Shown in pieces: positions 7,085 to 15,341 of a stretch of 64,000 nucleotides of DNA. How positions within the stretch are numbered: the first letter of the stretch is position 1; every line of letters begins with the position of its first letter. The position numbers were made by a program, and so were the translations under genes. The notes beneath the pieces are model-generated. The model was not told the DNA's origin, made no database searches, and was given only the letters and a program-made list of their open reading frames with translations. Origin of the DNA: Nostocales cyanobacterium HT-58-2 (GTDB taxonomy: Bacteria > Cyanobacteriota > Cyanobacteriia > Cyanobacteriales > Nostocaceae); the NCBI GenBank assembly GCA_002163975.1, contig CP019636.1, positions 5,583,501 through 5,647,500 of the forward strand, read 5' to 3'.

Positions 7085-9001
7085 ATGGCTAAGTTTCATG
7101 CATTACAAGACTATAGCGGCGATCGCCCAGAAGGTAAAGGCGTGGTTAATCGCGAAATGCGCTACGCTGCAAGAGGCGATCGCCCAGAAAATTTAGTCTT
7201 GAGTCTGGTAACTTCCATCCTCCTGCACTCTGTTCTGTTTCTTGGAAGCGATTACTGGATGCGAGCTTTTGTGCCCAAGCAAGAGCTTTCCGAACCAATA
7301 CCAATTGAGTATGTTGACGTTCCTCCCAATGAGACAAACAAGCCCCCAGAAACTTCACGACGGGCTACCAAAAATTCTGTAGCAGGTGGAGAAGCAAAAC
7401 CTGAAAGACCTATTTCTACTGCTAAGTCGGCATCACCAACTGCGCCCAAAACCTCTACTGCTTCTGAACCTTCTGCGGTCTTCCTACCAGAACGGATGCA
7501 GCAAAAAGCAGAATCACCAAATCCAGCTCCTCAAAAACTACAACCCAAACCCCAGAAAATTGCGGTTGCACCAACTCCCAAACTACCAGAACCAGAACCT
7601 GCACCAACAGCTGTTGCACCTACTCCCAACCCACTAGCACAGAAACTGCGGCAAAGGGTAGTGACACCCACACCTCCAGAACCAGAACCTGCACCAACAG
7701 CTGTTGCACCTACTCCCAACCCACTAGCACAGAAACTGCGGCAAAGGGCAGTAACTCCAACTCCTAAGCTACCAGAACCGGAACCTGCACTAACATCTGT
7801 TGCACCTACTCCCAACCCACTAGCACAGAAACTGCAGCAAAGGGTAGTAACTCCAACTCCTAAACTACCAGAACCAGAACCTTCGCCAACCGCTATTGCA
7901 CCTACTCCCAACCCAGTAGCACAGAAACTGCGGCAAAGGGCAGTGACACCAACGCTTCCACCAGAACCAGAACCTTCACCAACATCTGTTGCACCCACCA
8001 AACCACTAGCACTTAAACCTCGGCAAACAGTCATTCCCCCTGCCACTACGCCGTCAGTACCCAAACCTTCGCCAACTGCTGTTGCACCTACTCCCAACCC
8101 ACTAGCACAGAAACTGCGGCAAAGGGCAGTGACACCCACACCTCCAGAACCTCAACCTTCGCCAACCGCTGTTGCGCCCACCAAACCACTAGCACTTAAA
8201 CCTCGGCAAACAGTCATTCCCCCTGCCACTACGCCGTCAGTACCCAAACCTTCGTCAACAGCAGTTGCACCAACTCCCAAGCTGCCAGAATCTGAACCTT
8301 CACCAACAGCAATTGCACCCACAACTCAACCACCAGCACTCAAACCTCGGCAAACGGCGATCGCACCCACAACTCAACCAGCCACACCTTTAACTCGTCA
8401 AGGAAATAGAGGTCAACTTGCTGCAGAATCCTCTCCTGAACAGTTGCAGAACAGGACGAATTCGCGTTCACCCCAAGGAACGCAACGCGTTGCACCATCG
8501 TCCTCTCAAACTCAGCCAACGTCATCACGAAAGCTGTCTCGAGTTCAACCATCTTCAAAATCAGGTCCAGCAAGCCGTTTAGGCGGTCCAATCAGTTTGT
8601 CTAATCGTGATTTGGGAAGCAATAATCTGGCAGCGCTGCCTAATTCCAATCGCTTGAATCAATCTATAGATGGCATTGATGCTCGTCAAGATGCAGACAT
8701 GGGCCCTTATCTACAAAAATTACAGGAGCAAGTGAGGCAGCAGTGGATACCTGGACTCACACAATCTTCCCGTCGGACAGTGCTTCAATTTACTGTGAGC
8801 CGTTCAGGTTTGGTGAGCAATCTTCGGGTCGCACAAACATCTGGATTCAATGTGACTGACGAGGCAGCGCTGAGCGCTGTCAACCGAGCAGTTCCCTTTG
8901 CTCCTTTTCCCACAGCATATACTGAAAACTATATTAATATTACATTTACATTTAATATCAACATCTATGGCAATCTCGAACTGAGGAGCGGTGGTCAGTA
9001 A
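7085..9001 (+). CDS. TonB-like energy transducer with long proline-rich repeat
   Basis: A TonB-family protein of 638 residues. It has a single N-terminal membrane anchor (about 37-54), a very long periplasmic linker rich in Pro, Thr, Ala and Glu, and a C-terminal TonB domain (about 550-638) with the family-like TVSRSGLVSNLRVAQTSG segment. It should transmit proton-motive force from an ExbB/ExbD complex to outer-membrane receptors; none of those partners is in this window. The linker holds about eight imperfect repeats at DNA level. ATG 7085 is chosen over the upstream TTG at 7019 because of AAGAAGG upstream and the position of the anchor. A 15-base segment carrying HIP1 is repeated in frame (7118 and 7175), encoding GDRPE twice. 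Confidence 0.9.
   Translation: MAKFHALQDYSGDRPEGKGVVNREMRYAARGDRPENLVLSLVTSILLHSVLFLGSDYWMRAFVPKQELSEPIPIEYVDVPPNETNKPPETSRRATKNSVAGGEAKPERPISTAKSASPTAPKTSTASEPSAVFLPERMQQKAESPNPAPQKLQPKPQKIAVAPTPKLPEPEPAPTAVAPTPNPLAQKLRQRVVTPTPPEPEPAPTAVAPTPNPLAQKLRQRAVTPTPKLPEPEPALTSVAPTPNPLAQKLQQRVVTPTPKLPEPEPSPTAIAPTPNPVAQKLRQRAVTPTLPPEPEPSPTSVAPTKPLALKPRQTVIPPATTPSVPKPSPTAVAPTPNPLAQKLRQRAVTPTPPEPQPSPTAVAPTKPLALKPRQTVIPPATTPSVPKPSSTAVAPTPKLPESEPSPTAIAPTTQPPALKPRQTAIAPTTQPATPLTRQGNRGQLAAESSPEQLQNRTNSRSPQGTQRVAPSSSQTQPTSSRKLSRVQPSSKSGPASRLGGPISLSNRDLGSNNLAALPNSNRLNQSIDGIDARQDADMGPYLQKLQEQVRQQWIPGLTQSSRRTVLQFTVSRSGLVSNLRVAQTSGFNVTDEAALSAVNRAVPFAPFPTAYTENYINITFTFNINIYGNLELRSGGQ
7565..8375 (+). repeat. Imperfect tandem repeats inside the tonB-like gene
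   Basis: Units of about 90-96 bases encode variants of VAPTPNPLAQKLRQR followed by VTPTPKLPEPEPAPTA. Successive units start near 7611, 7701, 7797 and 7893, with two later units built on TKPLALKPRQTVIPP. The period stays a multiple of three. Such arrays expand and shrink by slippage or recombination and set the reach of the protein across the periplasm. Confidence 0.85.
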
Positions 9002-9433
9002 CGTGTAGTCAGGTGCGCAGCACCCGTCTTGTTCTGTTGGACACACTCTGCGGACGGCGATGGTCCGTATGAAGACACGCCTTTTCTTTCCAAAAAGGCT
9101 TCCCCATTGCATAGCAATGAAACGACCGCATGAAGTACAGTTGGGCAACAGGACCAGCAAGCGCGTTCGCGCAGCGTGCCCAAAGGGCATGGCACGAAGT
9201 GCTCGCCATAGGCATCGCTCATCAAGGTACTACACTCAATGATGAATTAAAATCCGATGAAGATTCTTGCAGATATTTCAAAAATTCATTTATTATGAAG
9301 TAGATTTTTGCCCGTATAAGTTTTGTCACACTTTTTTGACTTTATCTTCTCATAATTCTTATTAAATCGTAGAAAAAGTTTGCTATGTAGGGCATTGGAA
9401 TCACAAAGCAAGCACCATCTAGGGAATGTCATT
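9002..9433. other. Intergenic region, no gene recognised
   Basis: This 432-base stretch has no supportable gene. Its first 230 bases look like degraded repeat DNA, including GTTCGCGCAGCGT, which recurs at about 62137. The last part is AT-rich and is probably the leader and promoter region of the small secreted protein at 9434. Confidence 0.5.
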
Positions 9434-9844
9434 ATGAAAAACTTACTAACAGCTTTACTTGTTGTGATGAATGCGAGTATCCTGGTTCATCCTGCCTTAG
9501 CCAACGAAGACAATGTTTCTCCTACCATAACGAATCATGGTCGGGCTTCTGCTCTGGTTACTCAACCAGCTACACTCACTCGTGAAACATTAAATGTTAC
9601 AGAGCGCACTCACAATCTTAAAAAAGTTTCTGAATCAATAGGGCTAGTACGTGACCAAGGATGTAAAAACTTTAACCCAACTGAGTTTCTTAAGTCTCCC
9701 AGTAACACCTTTAAACAATGCTTAGAGGAAAGAAAAAACCAGGCTGATCAAATCAATCAAACTTCTCAACCTACTGAGACATTCGACTTTTTCAAAGTTC
9801 CAGACCTTGATTCCGGTGTTAATTTCACCGTAACTAAGTTCTAG
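9434..9844 (+). CDS. Small secreted protein of unknown function
   Basis: A 136-residue protein with a clear signal peptide (MKNLLTALLVVMN..., likely cleavage after HPALA at about residue 22). The mature part is hydrophilic, with two cysteines (in DQGCKNF and FKQCLEE) that could form one disulfide. No family is recognised. ATG 9434 is preferred over an upstream in-frame start because it begins the signal peptide directly. It is followed by a rho-independent-type hairpin about 150 bases downstream. Confidence 0.7.
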   Translation: MKNLLTALLVVMNASILVHPALANEDNVSPTITNHGRASALVTQPATLTRETLNVTERTHNLKKVSESIGLVRDQGCKNFNPTEFLKSPSNTFKQCLEERKNQADQINQTSQPTETFDFFKVPDLDSGVNFTVTKF

Positions 9845-9990
9845 GTATTACAGAGATTGATCTGGAATCAGAAAAAATGCTCTCATTTTCCGGAATTGGT
9901 AGCCCTCACGTGGTAGGTATTGTCAGAGAATGCAATTTATAGCCAACTTCTATAACTAACCGCAGGGGACTTACTCCACCAATTGATATC

Positions 9991-10019
9991 AAAAGCCCGA
10001 TCGCAAAGACCGGGCTTTT
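9991..10019. terminator. Probable bidirectional terminator hairpin
   Basis: Perfect 9-bp arms AAAAGCCCG and CGGGCTTTT with an 11-base loop. Flanking A and T tracts are part of the arms, so it could stop transcription from the secreted-protein gene on the plus strand. Confidence 0.65.
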
Positions 10020-10039
10020 GGCATTAGGGGCGGGGTGTG

Positions 10040-10155
10040 ATACCGTTTCACTTTAAGGTTGATACAAATAGGCAGCAAGGGAGCAGGGGGCACCCGAGCA
10101 GGGGAGAATAATTTAGAGACCAATCATTTGTATCAAGCATTTCGTGAAATGGTAT
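10040..10155. repeat. MITE-like inverted-repeat element
   Basis: A 116-base element whose outer 30 bases (10040-10069) pair imperfectly with the last 30 (10126-10155). The outermost ATACC.TTTCAC and the inner GATACAAAT are conserved on both sides. The centre holds purine-rich GCAAGGGAGCAGGGG-type sequence. Similar parts recur at 1761-1782, after 42937 and around 61497. No transposase is inside. It is a non-autonomous dispersed repeat by structure; mobility is inferred. Confidence 0.65.
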
Positions 10156-10226
10156 GAGGTAATGAAGCCAAGTTGCAACTTGGATCATCTTAAGAAAAAA
10201 AATAAATATGAAATTTTTTTCAAAAT

Positions 10227-11183
10227 CTATGCATCTTGCTGAATCTTCTGAATCGCCCGTTGAGCATAGATAGAAACATCCCGATCTGGGTCATTTAGTG
10301 CTTGTTGTAAAGCATTGATAGCATTGGGATTTCTTAACATACCAAGAGCGATCGCCGCTTCTTTTCTCACATCAGAAAATTCATCTGCTAATGTCTCAAT
10401 GATTGCGGATAAACTCTGTTCTGATGGGATTTTTTGTAATACTTTTAATGCAAATTTTCGTACTTGCCAGTGTTCATCTTTAAGCGCTGTAACTACGGCA
10501 GGAATGCTTGCAGCATTGGCATGAATTGCTAGCGACTGCGCAGCATTGCGGCGCACTTGCCAATCAGGATCACAGGTGAGCGCTTGACTCAATAACTCCA
10601 CAACCCCCTCATCTGCCAAATGTCCCAAAGACAAAGCAGCCGCGCGACGTACGCTCTCATCAAGATCATTGAGCAAAAGTAGGGCAGGTGGACAATGCTT
10701 AACTTGATTGAGATAGCGTAGAGTTGTCACAGATGCTTCTCGTAGCTGAGGATGTTCTGACTCAAAAAATTTGAGTACTGCAAAAAGTGACTGAGCATCG
10801 TGAATCTTCCTTAAAAGAATGAGGACGCTGAGTTGAAGGTTAATATCCTCTCGCTTTAAGGTATCAAGCAATAGCAGGAGATGTTCCGAAGAGACTAATT
10901 CACCCAAAGCAGACAGTGCTTCACTACGAATATCTTCTTCAGGTGATGCAAGACAGTCTAATAAAGCAGGAACAGCAACAGGATTCGCAAGTTCCCATAA
11001 CGCAGTCACCGCGATTTTTTGCACAGCAGTGCTTTCATCCTGAAGTGCTGCAATCAGAGCATCAATTGCTCCATCATCTCCCAAGTGTTGCAGGGTTTTG
11101 ACCGCAACTAGGCGATCGCTTTCGTCGGGCGATCGCAACATTTCTAGCCATTGATTTAACTCAAAATCTGTATCTGTAGACAT
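10227..11183 (-). CDS. HEAT-repeat protein
   Basis: A protein of about 318 residues made almost wholly of consecutive 30-residue HEAT/PBS-lyase-type repeats, such as DDGAIDALIAALQDES, AVPALLDCLASPEED and NAINALQQALNDPD, each giving two antiparallel helices. It is a protein-protein interaction scaffold. ATG 11183 (MSTDTDF...) is taken as the start; an upstream in-frame start at 11219 adds 12 poorly supported residues. It is transcribed in the same direction as the ferredoxin upstream and the AprA-like flavoprotein further up. It may have belonged to the same operon before the repeat and the accessory block entered. Confidence 0.9.
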   Translation of the reverse strand: MSTDTDFELNQWLEMLRSPDESDRLVAVKTLQHLGDDGAIDALIAALQDESTAVQKIAVTALWELANPVAVPALLDCLASPEEDIRSEALSALGELVSSEHLLLLLDTLKREDINLQLSVLILLRKIHDAQSLFAVLKFFESEHPQLREASVTTLRYLNQVKHCPPALLLLNDLDESVRRAAALSLGHLADEGVVELLSQALTCDPDWQVRRNAAQSLAIHANAASIPAVVTALKDEHWQVRKFALKVLQKIPSEQSLSAIIETLADEFSDVRKEAAIALGMLRNPNAINALQQALNDPDRDVSIYAQRAIQKIQQDA

Positions 11184-11252
11184 TTTGACCCAATCTAAAA
11201 TGCAAAATTGCCACCGCACATAAACAAAGCAGACACACAGACACTATGAAAG

Positions 11253-11386
11253 CAAGTATGCGGACAAAATTTTTTGTAGTTTTTTGTAGGATGCGTTAGG
11301 CGTAGCCGTAACGCATCAATTGTTTGAGCAGCATGGGTACTCAAAGGCTACACATCCTACCTTTATTTACGTCGAGCTACTTATTT
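11253..11386 (-). repeat. Dispersed repeat, copy A of the TAGCTCG family
   Basis: Read on the minus strand it begins with AAGTAGCTCGACGT, holds GATGCGTTACGGCTACGCC, and ends with CTACAAAAAATTTTGTCC. The same order of blocks recurs at 35344-35619 and 51571-51740. It lies between the HEAT-repeat gene and the ferredoxin gene. Confidence 0.7.
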
Positions 11387-11430
11387 GTATATCTGCGTTA
11401 TCTACGCTACGGTTCAAAATTTAAATCGCC

Positions 11431-11658
11431 TTAGCGCAACAAAAAGGGAATTTGCACTGTAATCGCGTTTGTAGGACACTCCTTTTGACAAGGCAAACAG
11501 AACCAACACTCGTCATATTTCATGTAGGCTTTGCCTGTTTCTGGATCTTTTGCAAGCACATCTAAAGGACAAACTTCAATGCAGGCGTTACATTTTTCCA
11601 AGCATTTAGATTCATCAACGATAACGGGTACATCTACTCTTTGGTTTGCTAAAGCCAT
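11431..11658 (-). CDS. Dicluster 4Fe-4S ferredoxin, AprB-like
   Basis: A 75-residue electron carrier with two 4Fe-4S motifs, CLEKCNACIEVCP (about 19-31) and CWFCLPCQKECP (about 51-62). The length and arrangement match the short ferredoxin partners of AprA-like flavoproteins. The flavoprotein gene at 17136-18845 lies on the same strand but is separated by 5.5 kb of unrelated genes. A strong AAGGAG lies 7 bases before the start. It probably passes electrons to or from that flavoprotein; this is inference from family context. Confidence 0.9.
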   Translation of the reverse strand: MALANQRVDVPVIVDESKCLEKCNACIEVCPLDVLAKDPETGKAYMKYDECWFCLPCQKECPTNAITVQIPFLLR

Positions 11659-11724
11659 AACGTGACTCCTTTGATTTGTAAACGCTCAAGCTAGTAAAAT
11701 TTGTTGGTGGGATTACGCTATTGC

Positions 11725-12540
11725 TCACCCCAACCTACGGTTCTTTTCCACGTGTTTAGATTCATCTACAGTGACCTTGAGAAAACGATAACCTACATCA
11801 ATTTGTGTCAATTTACGAATATCTCCATGTTTGGCATCCCATGTACCACTGCTCAAATCTGCTGCGAGTGACTGTACTCCTTGCTCAATAAGACTGGGGT
11901 CAGAAAAAGCAAAAGATGATATCCCTGCACGCACCTCAGGTTGGAGATACATTTCAGGGCGTCTCCAAGCTGCTGCTGCAAACAAATCGGATAAATCATA
12001 GGGCAACATGAAAGGAATAATTTCAACACATCTCGTAGTATTTTCTTGAATTAACTCTACAAGTTTATTAAGTGGAAAAAAGCGCTCCGCATCTTCCCAA
12101 AGGCAAGGGAAGTAATCATACAACCATATTTTTTCAGCCAGTCTCACATCAAAAGTTAGCAAAACAATTGCCCCATTTTTGACAATTCGATGCATTTCTT
12201 GAAAGGCTTTTTCCAAATTAGAAAAGTGATGAATGGTCAAGACACTTATGAGTCCATCCACAGACTTATCTGGTAAAGGGAGAGTTTCTGCATATCCAGT
12301 TAACCATTCAACTTGTGAATGCTGTTCTGCCTGATTTTGCATCACTAACGAAGGCTCTATTGCATAGACAAAAAATCCTTGATTGGCGAGCGATAGACTA
12401 TAACTACCAGTACCTGCCCCAATATCAGCGATAGTACTACCTTTTGGTAAATTGAGCAACTCGATTAACACATTCACAATGCGAGCATCAGGAACACGAG
12501 TTCTAGAATATCGTTGACCAATGGAATCATAAGTAGGCAT
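11725..12540 (-). CDS. SAM-dependent methyltransferase (class I)
   Basis: A 271-residue class I methyltransferase. Motif I is DIGAGTGSYSL (about 39-49), the acidic end of strand 2 is YAIEPS (about 59-64), and the strand 4 region is DGLISVLTIHHF (about 95-106). It belongs to the UbiE/type-11 group. The acceptor is unknown. It follows the argJ-like gene by 27 bases and ends 66 bases before the ferredoxin, so it is the last member of an operon-like row with maiA-, pdxJ- and argJ-like genes. The region is AT-rich compared with neighbours. Confidence 0.88.
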   Translation of the reverse strand: MPTYDSIGQRYSRTRVPDARIVNVLIELLNLPKGSTIADIGAGTGSYSLSLANQGFFVYAIEPSLVMQNQAEQHSQVEWLTGYAETLPLPDKSVDGLISVLTIHHFSNLEKAFQEMHRIVKNGAIVLLTFDVRLAEKIWLYDYFPCLWEDAERFFPLNKLVELIQENTTRCVEIIPFMLPYDLSDLFAAAAWRRPEMYLQPEVRAGISSFAFSDPSLIEQGVQSLAADLSSGTWDAKHGDIRKLTQIDVGYRFLKVTVDESKHVEKNRRLG

Positions 12541-12567
12541 TGGAAGATTCTAAGATGAGATAATAAA

Positions 12568-13731
12568 TTAGGTTGAATATTTGCCGTTAATATCTACATA
12601 ACCTTCTGATAAGTCACAACCCCATACCGTTGCAGAAGCTTCACCGATATTCAGACTGACATAAATGTTTACTTTATCCTTGGACATAATTTGTCGTAAC
12701 TGTTGAAGATTTTCCTCATTGGAGCTATTAGGATAAACTTGAATATCATTAAATTTAATAATAGCTTTGTCTTGATTTATCTCTCTATCATTTTCACACT
12801 TGCCGATAGCCATAGCCACTCGTCCCCAATTGGGGTCTGCACCATAAACAGCAGTCTTGACCAATGGAGAATTTACAATTGCTTTTGCGACTCGTTTGGC
12901 TTGTGCATAGTTTATACCTGAATCTACAGTTACCTCAATCACTTTAGTAGCGCCTTCTGCATCTCGTGCAATTTTCAGTACTCACTCATGAGAAATTTCT
13001 TGCAATGCATGAGCAAATTCCTGTCCTTGAACTTCACCTGCTAAACCATTTGCAAGAATGACCGCAGAATCACTTGTAGAAGTGTCAGTATCTACACTGA
13101 GGCAATTAAAAGTTTTATCTATGGTAGGTCGAAAAATAGAACGAAGAACGTCTTTTGGAATTGCCGCGTCAGTAAAAAAGAAAGCTAGCATTGTAGCCAT
13201 ATTTGGCTCTATCATACCAACACCTTTAGCTATCCCTACGAGTTTGGCATTTCCTACTTGTCGCGTAGCCAGCTTTGTGACAGTGTCGGTGGTCATAATA
13301 CCACGCGCTGCTAAATGAAAATCGGCAGTCGTTAATTTTTGACCTATTCCTAATAAACCTGCTCGAATCTTTTCCATAGGGTAACGTCTGCCAATAACTC
13401 CTGTAGAAGCTATCACAATATCGTTGGTTAAAATCCCAGTTTCATTGGCAATAATTTGAATAATTTCTTCTGCATCGGCTACTCCAACAGAACCATTCGC
13501 GACATTTGCATTTTTAGAAATAACGACAATTCCTTGTGCTTGTGAGTTTTTTAGATGATGACGACTAATAGTAACACTTGGTCCGGCAAAAAGACTTTGA
13601 GTGAAGACTCCATCAGCAATACAAGGAACATCAGATTTTACTAACACAAAATCATCACTAGTATCTCGTATGCCTATGTTGGTAACAAATGTCCTAAATC
13701 CTTGAGGGAAAAAAGATGTGGTTGATTGCAT
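12568..13731 (-). pseudogene. argJ: argJ-like (glutamate N-acetyltransferase family) interrupted by one in-frame TGA
   Basis: The two halves of an ArgJ/ornithine acetyltransferase read in one frame on the minus strand, separated only by a single TGA at 12982-12984. The N-terminal part carries the autocleavage motif GMIEPNMATML with the expected nucleophile Thr180. The C-terminal part carries DAEGATK and YGADPNWGR. The stop falls in the beta chain at a position normally hydrophobic, and TTA to TGA is the simplest change. If real, the product would lack about 140 residues and be inactive. It sits between pdxJ- and methyltransferase-like genes. It may be an accessory paralogue rather than the arginine-pathway enzyme. 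Confidence 0.85.
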
Positions 13732-13781
13732 ATTTTTTATATAGCAATGTGATTTTAGTTATCAATAAGATGAAAAACTAA

Positions 13782-14504
13782 TTATTCGTGAGAAAGAACT
13801 CTTAGATACTCTTTGACAGCAGTAAATAATCCCATTTCTAAAGCATCTGCAATTAAGGCATGACCAATAGATACTTCAAGTATGCCAGGAATTGAACAAA
13901 ATTTTTCTAAGTTTTGTAGATTTAAGTCGTGCCCTGCATTCACTCCTAAACCTATTTCCTGAGCCTTTCGTGCTGCTTTTTTATACTCTTGAAAAACTGA
14001 CTCTACATGATCACTATTACGAAAAGCTGTCGCATAAGATTCTGTATATAGCTCTATGCGATCTGCGCCAATCTCTTTGGCATATTCAATTTGAGTTAAG
14101 TCGGGGTCCATGAACAAGCTCACTCGAACTCCAAGGTCTTTGAGTTCTCGGATAATTGGTCTGAGCCAAGAGCCATTTGTCACTAGATTCCATCCATGGT
14201 CTGATGTGAAAGCATCCGGTGCATCGGGAACTAAGGTACACTGTGTTGGCTTTACTTCTCGTATAATTTCTAAAAATTGAGGTGATGGATTGCCTTCTAT
14301 ATTAAACTCAACAGTTAACATTTGTGCTAGTTCATAAACATCTTCAGGCTTAATATGCCGCTGATCTGGACGTGGATGAACTGTGATGCCATGTGCACCT
14401 GCTCTAATGCAAGTAGAAGCTGACTCGATAACACTTGGTATACCAAAATTTCGAGCATTTCTGAGTAAAGCGACTTTGTTAAGGTTAACGCTAAGATTAG
14501 TCAT
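13782..14504 (-). CDS. pdxJ: Pyridoxine 5'-phosphate synthase, PdxJ-like
   Basis: A 240-residue TIM-barrel enzyme of the PdxJ family, which joins 1-deoxyxylulose 5-phosphate and 3-amino-2-oxopropyl phosphate to give pyridoxine 5'-phosphate. Visible family segments are LSVNLNKVALLRNAR, GITVHPRPDQRHI, TLVPDAPDA, DRIELYTE and GHDLNLQNL. The N-NK start, HPRPD (rather than HLRED) and VPDAPDAFTSDHGW resemble the Bacteroidetes-type subgroup, not the usual cyanobacterial enzyme. This, with AT-rich composition, points to transfer. It lies 38 bases after the maiA-like gene and 50 before argJ-like. Confidence 0.92.
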   Translation of the reverse strand: MTNLSVNLNKVALLRNARNFGIPSVIESASTCIRAGAHGITVHPRPDQRHIKPEDVYELAQMLTVEFNIEGNPSPQFLEIIREVKPTQCTLVPDAPDAFTSDHGWNLVTNGSWLRPIIRELKDLGVRVSLFMDPDLTQIEYAKEIGADRIELYTESYATAFRNSDHVESVFQEYKKAARKAQEIGLGVNAGHDLNLQNLEKFCSIPGILEVSIGHALIADALEMGLFTAVKEYLRVLSHE

Positions 14505-14542
14505 CAGATTTATTTTTTGTTCTATTAAATCAATATTTCTTT

Positions 14543-15241
14543 CTAATATTCATCATGAGAATTGTACTCCCAAACATCAGGTTGTAAATGTGGTTGAGTT
14601 GTAATAAAGGCTGGATGACTCATGCATTTTTTTTGGATTTTACCAATAGTTGGATATGGCTCTAGTGAGCATCCAAATCGCTCGGCATTATAAACTTGAG
14701 GTACCAGAAACAAATCTGCTATTGTTGGCTCATCACCACAACAAAAACTGCCACAAAACTGACTATTAGTAAGAAGGTATTCTATCGCTGTCAAACCTTC
14801 ACCTACCCAATGGTGATACCAATCCATTTTCTCTGAGTGATTATGGCCCATAGGTAATGTTAAATACTCACGGACTCTCTTGATATTTAAAGGATGAATA
14901 TCGCAAGCTATCAAAAGTGCGATTTGACGTGAATAAGCTCTTGCTAAACTATCTTTTGGTAAGAGGGCAGGTTGAGGATAACGTTCTTCAAGATACTCAA
15001 TAATTACTAAAGATTGACTGATGATTGCTTGACCATCAACTAAGGTAGGAACCATTTTTTGAGGATTAATTTTACGAAATTCATCTGTAAATTTTGACTC
15101 TCCCTTTCTTAATTTTGAAACACTTTTGTAAATATATGGAATTTTTTTTAACTCTAGTGCAATTCGCACTCTATATGACGCTGTTGAACGATAATAGCTG
15201 TAGAGTTCCAACACAGGTGCATTTCTTGAGAATTTATACAA
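14543..15241 (-). CDS. maiA: Glutathione S-transferase, maleylacetoacetate isomerase (zeta) type
   Basis: A 232-residue zeta-class GST. The N-terminal thioredoxin-like domain has the class signature around STASYRVRIAL (residues 19-29) and the glutathione-contact segments QKMVPTLVDG and ISQSLVIIEYLEERYP. The C-terminal helical domain follows. Zeta GSTs isomerise maleylacetoacetate or maleylpyruvate in aromatic breakdown, but no tyrosine-degradation genes are nearby, so another role is possible. It is first in the row maiA, pdxJ, argJ, methyltransferase. The C-terminus (WEYNSHDEY) is a little longer than usual. Confidence 0.88.
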   Translation of the reverse strand: MYKFSRNAPVLELYSYYRSTASYRVRIALELKKIPYIYKSVSKLRKGESKFTDEFRKINPQKMVPTLVDGQAIISQSLVIIEYLEERYPQPALLPKDSLARAYSRQIALLIACDIHPLNIKRVREYLTLPMGHNHSEKMDWYHHWVGEGLTAIEYLLTNSQFCGSFCCGDEPTIADLFLVPQVYNAERFGCSLEPYPTIGKIQKKCMSHPAFITTQPHLQPDVWEYNSHDEY

Positions 15242-15341
15242 CAGTTATCAGGAAAGTTTAAGACTTGATCAAAAAAACTTTTAGCTGCTTAACAATGTCA
15301 TGAATTGAAAGCAATTGTATTTAAACTGAACGTGAGTCTTG

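Noticed and set aside
7531..8139. Minus-strand 202-codon Gly/Val-rich frame
   Set aside because: It is the antisense of the tonB-like proline-rich repeats; the repeat period being a multiple of three keeps this frame open too.
9902..9990. Possible tRNA (ends ...CTCCACCA-like)
   Set aside because: No T-loop GGTTC-type sequence and no consistent cloverleaf pairing could be found.
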